Positions 55,856-64,000 of a stretch of DNA of 64,000 bases are shown in pieces. Position numbers and translations under genes: made by a program. Under the pieces are notes generated by a model. It was not told the origin of the DNA. It was given only the letters and a program-made list of their open reading frames with translations, and did no database searches. The stretch is taken from positions 75,982 to 139,981 of the forward strand of contig JADJSY010000008.1 in assembly GCA_016711435.1 (NCBI GenBank), in the 5' to 3' direction. How positions within the stretch are numbered: position 1 is the first letter of the stretch; each line of letters starts with the position of its first letter. Source of the DNA: Lewinellaceae bacterium. GTDB lineage: Bacteria > Bacteroidota > Bacteroidia > Chitinophagales > Saprospiraceae.

Positions 55856-58800
55856 ATGAAAAGTTTTACACCCTCTTTCTTCCAATTTATTGGACAACAA
55901 TTAGTACTGCCGCGAGGATCAGCCTTCCTGCTGATTATGCTGCTTTTCTTTATGGGCATCAGCCGCTCCTACGCACAAGTGCAGGCAATGCCGGAAGACC
56001 AGATGCGGGAGCGCGTTCAGCAGACGCTGAAAAAAAATGCCGAAACCATCCGGTTTATGGAAAACAAAGGGCAGATCGCCAACAGCGATGTGCTCTATTA
56101 TTTCGAAGGCCTCGAAGGTGCTGTGTATATCGAGCGCAACCGTATCCGGTTCGTCGCGGTAGACGACTCTGTTTATACGCAGAAGTCCGACAAGCACGTA
56201 TCCGCGAGGGCTTCCGTGTTTGACAAGAAGCGGGGACTCAAAGGAACCCACACCTTTAGTGTATATATGGATGGCGCAAACCTCCAGCCGGATGTACAAT
56301 TAGGTGAATCTTTCAGTACGAAATATAATTTCTTCCTGGGTCAGAGTCCCGGCGACTGGGCTTCCAGCGTAAGGGCAGCCAAAGACCTGACTCTGCAGGA
56401 TGTTTACCCTGGAATCGACCTTCGCCTGTATAGTACTTCCGACGGTGAACTTGAACTCGACTGGGTGATGGATGCCGGTGCTGATTTCAGCAAAGTGAAG
56501 ATGCGTTTCGAAGGACAGGATGATCTGACGATCGACGATAAAGGCGAACTCAAAGTGGGCCTGCGTTTTACAAATGTCAAATTCAGCACGCCGGAATCTT
56601 ATCAGGTCACCGATACCGGTAAAGTGCCGGTAGATTTTGCCTATTCCAAGTTGAATGAAAACACGGTAACGTTTGCCACAGCGGCTCAGATTGATGCCCG
56701 TTTTCCTTTGGTTATTGACCCCGTTCTGAGTTGGGGCGCTTTTGTGGAAGGTAACTTAGCCAACATGGACCAGTATCTTTTTGCCATTCAACTGGACCCT
56801 GTCGATGGCTTGCTGTATTGCGCGGGCGCAACCAATCAAAATTTTCCGACGGCAGCACCGCCGTATGATGCCGACGGTTACCTCAACACGATTGCCGGAT
56901 TTACTGTGAATGGAACGCCGCGCGCTGTGGTTGTGTACAGAATGAACAGTATGGGAACAGACCTGGTGGACTTAACAATGTATGGGCCGGGTACCGTCTC
57001 CGCTGATGGCGATGATGATAATGCTGTTGCATACAGCTTGAGTCTTTCTACCACCAGGGTATTCATAGGCGGGCACACGAATATAGATCTTCCACCGGCA
57101 GGTACTGCTTTTGACGGGACCCGCAATGCTGAAGACGGTTTTGTAGCCGTTTTTTCCCGCGACCTGGGTACCCTCGTTTATGCCACGTACATTGGAGGTA
57201 CCGGCGATGATTTCCCGGGGGTAACTTCCATCCGGGCATTGAGCGACAATTCTTTTGTGATGGGTATTACGGTGGACGCAGCGTTGCCGGCCGGCCCTGC
57301 AGCGCCGGATTACATTACAACGGGCGCAGACCTTACTTATGGCGGCCCCAGCGATATGTATATTGCCCGGTTCAGCAGCCTGAATGTATTGGACTGGGGT
57401 ACCTATGTAGGTGGAGCCGATGATGAGGTATTCAACGACCTGGAAGTATTCCCCGACGGAAGGGTTGCTTTTGTTGGATATGGAAACGGTGATCTCACAG
57501 AAGTAAACGTCGCCGCAGCAGGATCGACCAACACCAACAACGATGACGGTATTATCGGTGTCCTAAACACTACCGGGACGGCTTTTAATTACCTGGATGA
57601 AATCGGGGGCAGCGGTAGTAGTGATGAAGATCAGTTTTATGATGTGGAAATAGTAGGAGAAGTACTGTATTTTACAGGATCTGTTTCGAATAACTTCCCT
57701 GTTACAGGTGGCGCTTATGATGGAAGTTATAATGGCGGCAGCCGGGATGTGGTCGTCGGTAGCGTCAGCGCGGCTGGTGGTAGCGTAGGTTACGTAGCTA
57801 CTTATTTTGGCAACGGCGGCGAAGATATCGGCAGCGGTATTAAACTTGTTTCCCAAACCAATTGTGCAGGTGTGCTGGAAGAATTCCTCCTGGTATTTGG
57901 GACAACTTCGGGGGGCGACCTGCCAACGGTCAATATCAACAATGAACCTTTTTATGAAGATCAAAATCAGGGCGGGGATGATATATTCTTTGCAGCGTTC
58001 AAAAGCGATCTGACTGCTCCCCTTCAATTTGCCACCCATATCGGCGGCTCTGCCAATGATTACCTCGGCGATACGGGCGCCCCAAGGGGATCCAATCACC
58101 TATGGGTGAATGGCGCGAATGTATATGTCGGAACTACGACGCACAGTGCGACGCATAGCCCCGATATTTCAGCCAATAGTTTTGACAATGTGAAGTCCAA
58201 TACCAACGAGGACGCCCATATTATTTTCTCCATTCAGTTTACTTCTTTGCTGGAGACAGATTACGGCGATGCGCCCGTCAGTTACGGGGCGCCTTCGCAC
58301 GTGCTGAATTGTGCCAACCTGCGCATCGGATCATTGCTGGATGCTGAAATGGCCGCGGTACCTACACCTACTGCCAATGGTGATGATGTGGCTGGAATGG
58401 ATGATGAAGACGGTATTGCCGGCGCCCTGAATTTCCCACTGGGCGGTCCGCAAAATATCAGCATCATGGTCAATAATGTGTTCAACATGACCGGCTCTAC
58501 GGCTACGCTGTATGCCTGGATCGACCTGGATGGCGACGGCCAGTTTGAGGCGGGTGAATTGCAATCTACCACTGTTGCGAATCTTTTCAACGGTACCAAA
58601 ACACTGACCTGGACCGGCGTTACGATTACCGGATTAACATCGCACTTTGTAAGGTTGCGTTTGACCACCGATAATCTTATGGATGACGGCACTACCGCAA
58701 ATGTGGATGAACGAGCCACTATTGCGGCGTCTAATGGTGAAATAGAAGATTATCCAAGTACGGTACAATGCCCTGTTTTGACAGCGCAAGCGCCTGCTGC

Positions 58801-61800
58801 ACAAGTTACCAACAGCATTTGCACGGTCTTTGGCGGTACGCCGAGTGGCGGTTTGATTTCGGCGCCTCAGGCTTCCTGTCCGACGGGTTCTACTTTGCAA
58901 TATTCCACCAATAATGGAGGCTCCTGGAGCACAACTGTACCGACCTATGACCAGGACGGTCCTGCACAAACAGTTCTGACGCGTTGCAATTGTGATGCGA
59001 ATCCGCAGGTTTCCAGTCCGACCAATACAGTAACTACAGCGCCCGGCACATGCCCGCCCTGCCCTGTTTTGACAGCGCAAGCGCCTGCTGCACAAGTTAC
59101 CAACAGCATTTGTACGGTCTTTGGCGGTACGCCGAGTGGCGGTTTGATTTCGGCGCCTCAGGCTTCCTGTCCAACGGGTTCTACCCTGCAATATTCCACC
59201 AATAATGGAGGCTCCTGGAGTACAACTGTACCGACCTACGACCAGGACGGTCCTGCACAAACAGTTCTGACGCGTTGCAATTGTGATGCGAATCCGCAGG
59301 TTTCCAGTCCGACCAATACAGTAACTACAGCGCCCGGCACATGCCCGCCCTGCCCTGTTTTGACGACGCCGGCGCCTGCTGCACAAGTTACCAACAGCAT
59401 TTGTACGGTCTTTGGCGGTACGCCGAGTGGCGGTTTGATTTCGGCGCCTCAGGCTTCCTGTCCGACGGGTTCTACTTTGCAATATTCCACCAATAATGGA
59501 GGCTCCTGGAGCACAACTGTACCGACCTACGACCAGGACGGTCCTGCACAAACAGTTCTGACGCGTTGCAATTGTGATGCGAATCCGCAGGTTTCCAGTC
59601 CGACCAGTATGGTGACCACGGCGCCCGGCTCCTGCCCGGAATGCCCAGTTTTGACGACGCCGGCGCCTGCTGCGGTGGTAGTGAACAGTGTTTGTACGGC
59701 CTTTGCCGGCACACCTGCTGGCGGTTCTATTTCTGCGCCGCAGGCTTCCTGCCCGACGGGTTCTATTTTGCAATATTCCACCAATAATGGAGGTTCCTGG
59801 AGCACAACGGTGCCGACATACGATCAAGACGGCCCGCCGCAAACAATCCTGACGCGTTGCAATTGTGAAGAAAATCCGCAGGTTTCCAGTCCGACCAGTA
59901 TGGTGACCACCGTACCCGGTACCTGCCCTGTATGCCCGGTTTTGACGACTCCTGCACCGGCTGCGGTGGTAGTGAACAGCGTTTGTACGGTCTTTGGCGG
60001 TACGCCGAGTGGCGGTTTGATTTCGGCGCCCCAGGCTTCCTGGCCGACGGGTTCTACCCTGCAATATTCCACGAATAATGGAGGCGCCTGGAGCACCACC
60101 ATGCCGGTATACGACCAGGATGGTCCGGCATAGACAATTTTGACGCGTTGCAATTGTAATGATAATCCGCAGATTTCCAGCCCGACCAATACGGTAACGA
60201 CGGCGCCGGGTACATGCCCGCCCTGCCCTGTTTTGACGACGCCTGCACCGGCTGGTATTCCACCAATAATGGTGGCACCTGGAGTACCACTGTGCCGACA
60301 TACGACCAGGACGGTCCTGCGCAAACAGTTTTGACGCGTTGCAATTGTGATGCGAATCCGCAGGTTTCCAGTCCGACCAATACAGTAACTACAGCGCCCG
60401 GCACATGCCCGCCCTGCCCTGTTTTGACAGCACAGGCGCCTCCGCAGTGGTGGTGAACAGCGTTTGTACGGTCTTTGGCGGTACGCCGAGCGGCGGTTCG
60501 ATTTCGGCCCCAGGCTTCCTGCCCGACGGGTTCCACCGTGCAATATTCCACCAATAATGGAGGCACCTGGAGCACAACTGTGCCGACTACGACCAGGACG
60601 GTCCTGCGCAAACAGTTTTGACGCGTTGCAATTGTAATGCGAATCCACAAGTTTCCAGTCCGACAAATACAGTAACGACAGCGCCCGGCACATGCCCGCC
60701 CTGCCCTGTTTTGACGACTCCTGCGCCAGTAGCGGTAGTGGTGAACAGCATTTGTACAACGGTTGGCGGTACGCCGAGTGGCGGTTCCATTGCTGCGCCT
60801 CAGGCTTCCTGCCCGACAGGTTCTACCCTGCAATATTCCACCAATGGTGGAGGCGCCTGGAGCACCACGGTGCCGACTTACGACCAGGACGGTCCTGCGC
60901 AGACAGTTCTGACGCGTTGTAATTGTAATGAAAACCCGCAGATTTCCAGTCCGACCAGCATGGTGACGACGGCGCCCGGGGTATGTCCAGTCTGCCCTGT
61001 ATTGCCGATACCTGCTAATGTAAGCATTGTCAACAGCATCTGCACCGATGACTGTGAAGTATCCGGCGGCGTTATTACGGCGCCCTCGGGTGTGCAGTGC
61101 CCTCCGGGTTCCACCCTGCAGTACCAGGTAAACAACGGTTCCTGGACTACTACCTTACCGGTGTACGATCAGGATGGCCCTCCCCAAACGATCAGAACCC
61201 GTTGCTCTTGTAATATAGATAACACGGTAACAAGTAATCCTTCCTCCGGAAGGACGACTGTACCCGGTTTTTGTCCGCCGCCGCCTACCAATTTGGTGTG
61301 CAATGACCTGGTCACCATTTCATTAGATGAAAGTTGCAGCCTGGAACTGAATGCGGATGACATCCTGGAAGGTACCTACGGATGTAATGGTAATTTCATC
61401 GTTCAAATCGACCGGACGCTTCCGTTGGGCAACGGTCCCTGGGTTGCCGCTATTCTCGGCCCCAACGATGTACATCGCACTTACGCAGTACGCGTTGTGG
61501 TGGATTTGAATGGTAATGGCGTAGTGGATATTGGTGAAAATTCCTGCTGGGGTAATATTTCGATTGAAGATAAACTGCCACCAGTCATCACCTGCCCTTG
61601 CGGTCCGAACGATGATAATTTCTGTACGTATGACTGCGCAGACAAAGACGGTATCCGCCATCGACGGCTGCGAAGGCCCGATCACGAATGTCGTAACGAA
61701 CCCGAATGCACCGGGCGCACACCTGTCTAAAAAAGACGTGTATTTCCCGGGTGCAGACGCCTGCAGTGTGGCGCGTATCGAACGCACCTGGACGGCGAGA

Positions 61801-64000
61801 GACTCCTGGGGTAATTCTGCACAGTGTACGCAGGTGTTCTACCTGGAGCCTTTCACACACGATGATATCGACTTCCCGGATGATATTACGATCGACTGCG
61901 CCGGTTGCGGCGACGCACCGGGCGTACGCCCCTGCGACCTGCCAACGGGTTTCAGCGTTCCATTTGCCGGCCTGTACCCGCTGATTGCTAACCCGCAGAA
62001 TATCTACGTGGTAGGTTGCGGTACTTCAGGTGGCTTGTGCAACCTGGGCGCTTCTTACATCGACACACGGATCAATATTTGCGCGGGTACGTTCAAAATC
62101 CTGCGCAAATGGACTGTCCTGGACTGGTGTACCAACGAAACCTGGACACACGACCAGTTGATTAAAGTAGTGGACGACGAAGGTCCGGTCATTGCCTGCC
62201 CTGCAGACATGACGGTATCGACCAACCCATCGCAGTGCTGCGCTACCGTAGACCTGCCTAATGTGATTGTGGAGGACTGGTGCTCCCCGACCGCTTCGAT
62301 CAGCGCGATGATTACGGTGTACGACCAGTACCTGCCAGAGCAGGTGATTGCAACCTACACGTTGAATAAAATCACCAACCCTAGCCAATTCAGGTTGCAG
62401 GACTTTCCTGGGCAACAACTTCTGGGATTGCGACACTTTGGGTAACTATGGCACCACCCCTTGCCTGCCGATCGGTCACCACCTGGTACCTACATGGCGG
62501 AAGACGTGTGCGGCAACGCAAGCTCCGCACGTTCTGGCTGACTGTTGTGACGACGTTCCACCGGTTGCTACCTGCACCGAGTTTACCACCGTTGCAATTG
62601 GTACAGGATGATCCAACCGACTGCTACGAGCCAGCCGATGATTGCAAATTTGCAGGTGTAACCTGGGTTCCGGCTTCTGCCTTCAACCAGGGTTCCTACG
62701 ACAACTGTAACGACATCGCTTTCACGGTTCGCCGGATGCCTGTTTCAGGTGCCTGCACCCGGAAACGCTGTTTACTCGACTGTGAATGACTTTAAAAACG
62801 TTCCGGGTTGCGACAACTGGTCCGTACGATATCTGCGGCGGGTTGAATTACAACCAGAATAACGGCTTCAACGATGAATACGACATTGCCATTTCGGAAA
62901 ATGACTCGATCAAATTCTACTGCTGCGAAGTAGGTACAACCCAGACGATCATCCTGCGTGTGTACCAACTGGACATCAACGGCAACTGGGCGTACTACAC
63001 AGATGAATTCGGCGAACCACTTCGCGACGCTGAAACCAACTGTATCCAGTACATCTACAATGAATGTATGATCGACGTGGAAGTACAGGACAAAATCAAA
63101 CCTGTCTGCCTGCCACCTGCACACGTAACAGTTGCCTGTGAGAACTTTGAGCCAAGCCTGTGGGCTTACGGCTACCCAAGCGGTTACGATAACTGCTGCC
63201 TGGACGAAACACCACCAACAAGCGCTAACCCACAGGGTGTTACCAACATCCCTGCCGGTACAACCGCAGTTCCCGGTGTTTGTGGCCTGACTCAGAAAAC
63301 ATACTACAGCGGCTTCCTGGATGCAACTTCGATACCACTTGCAACCGCGGCCGGATCATCCGTCGCTTCACTGCATGGGATTGCTACGGCTTCAGCAGCA
63401 GCTGCACCCAGCGTATCACCGTAACGTACAACGAAGATTACAACATCGAGTTCCTGACTGACAACACAGTGAACTGTGTAACAGCACCTGCTTTTGCCGC
63501 ACCGATCATCACCAACGGCGAAGGTTGCTAACTGATCGTCGTCTCCTACCACGACGTGTACTTCACAGTTGTACCGGATGCCTGCTACAAAATCGAACGT
63601 ACCTGGACGCTGATCAACTGCTGTACCTACCGATCCCGGACGATCCTTGCTTCGAACAACTGCGCGCCAATGGCCGTTCTATCCGGGTATGGGATAGCAA
63701 CCCAAGTCCTACCGTAGACAACACACCGAACTGTGTGACGTACAAGCAGATCATCAAAGTGATCGACCAAACGCCACCGACGGTTACCTGCGCACCGATC
63801 GACGATTACAGTTTACTCATACGAACGATTCCGCTTCTGGAACGACGGCGACCTGTGGTGGGATAATGGCATCAGTCGCACAACCTGTGCGAATCAGACA
63901 AAACCCTGCTCTCCGGTAACAGCAGAAGACCTGTGCGATTCTATTTCACCGGTGGGCGGTCTTCGTTTCCGCTACCTGTTGTTCTTAGACACAGACGGCG
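55856..64000 (+). CDS. Giant T9SS-type surface protein C (DUF7948-SBBP-GEVED-repeat array), 3' partial and frameshifted
   Basis: Clean from 55856 to 60130. It has a signal peptide (LLIMLLFFMGISRSYAQ), a DUF7948 domain (TIRFMENKGQIANSDVLYYF ... FPLVIDPVLSWGAF), SBBP-type beta-propeller repeats (LVYATYIGGTGDDFPGV, LDWGTYVGGADDEVFNDLEV), a GEVED domain (TDYGDAPVSYGAPSHVLNCA ... NGEIEDYPSTVQ), then the 97-residue Cys-rich repeat array and HYR-like domains. The frame is closed by a TAG at 60131-60133 (GPA then stop, where other units have Gln) and continues in the same frame. Downstream it is broken repeatedly: 60253 (100 bases missing), ~60440-60595, ~61650, 62400-62840, ~63325, 63528, 63640 and 63810-63880. 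It runs past the right edge; the sorting tail is expected outside the window. Confidence 0.78.
58768..61280. repeat. 291-bp tandem repeat array in gene C
   Basis: Landmark TTTGAC positions are 58777, 59068, 59359, 59650, 59941, 60232, 60423 and 60710: five steps of exactly 291 bases, then one unit lacking 100 bases and one lacking four. The first five units follow the same order and near-identical sequence as the array of gene B (45651-47100). A divergent terminal unit (IPANVSIVNSICTDDCEVSG) runs ~61010-61280. Confidence 0.92.

Overview
The window looks like a chromosome segment of a Bacteroidota bacterium, most likely from the Saprospirales. The evidence is five secreted proteins with type IX secretion (T9SS) sorting domains of both kinds (type A tail and gliding-motility-type B tail), a short RpoD of about 289 residues without region 1.1, promoters with the Bacteroidota -7 motif TAnnTTTG, and families typical of the phylum (DUF3667, DUF4292, DUF4153, DUF6438, DUF7948, SBBP, GEVED, SprB repeats). 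I saw no rRNA, tRNA, CRISPR array or transposase gene.

Positions 1-34000 are ordinary chromosome in small gene groups: a TonB-C protein and DUF3667 protein (convergent), KDPG aldolase, an IgGFc-binding-like T9SS protein, a TPR protein plus outer-membrane barrel pair, cdsA, a DUF457 hydrolase, DUF4153, a TauE/SafE permease, an SH3-like protein, a Cys/Met-metabolism PLP enzyme, a four-gene run (DUF6438 lipoprotein, GT87, TIGR01777 epimerase, DinB), a DUF151-UVR nuclease, etfB-etfA, TPR-DUF4292-EnvC-like, a Crp/Fnr regulator, a SprB-repeat T9SS protein and rpoD. Almost every gap between these genes holds its own long imperfect palindrome built from short tandem words; some of these repeats supply the last codons and stop of neighbouring genes.

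Positions 34000-64000 are a surface-protein island. Three giant paralogous T9SS genes (A 34693-44838, B 45271-52735, C from 55856 past the right edge) share a C-terminal chassis: Cys-rich HYR-like domains and, in A and B, a dockerin-like segment, a cohesin-like domain and a type A sorting tail. Their N-terminal parts differ. A single-chain membrane regulator (beta-propeller, Y_Y_Y, one membrane span, AraC-type DNA-binding domain; 53090-55426) sits directly before C. A truncated copy of its first 47 codons sits before B, joined abruptly to the middle of a C-like gene. The layout reads as a tandem duplication of a sensor plus giant adhesin module, followed by loss of about 5.2 kb from the first copy. 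Candidate regulatory sites are a 21-bp-spaced direct repeat between sensor and C, and a shared palindrome over the -7 box of both sensor copies.

Sequence quality varies. Several housekeeping genes (DUF3667, TauE, TIGR01777, DUF151, etfA, envC-like) each carry one one-base frameshift, mostly in homopolymers, which points to long-read assembly error. The same cause probably accounts for much of the heavy frameshifting in A, the 5' part of B and the distal part of C, so these genes should not be called dead without reads.
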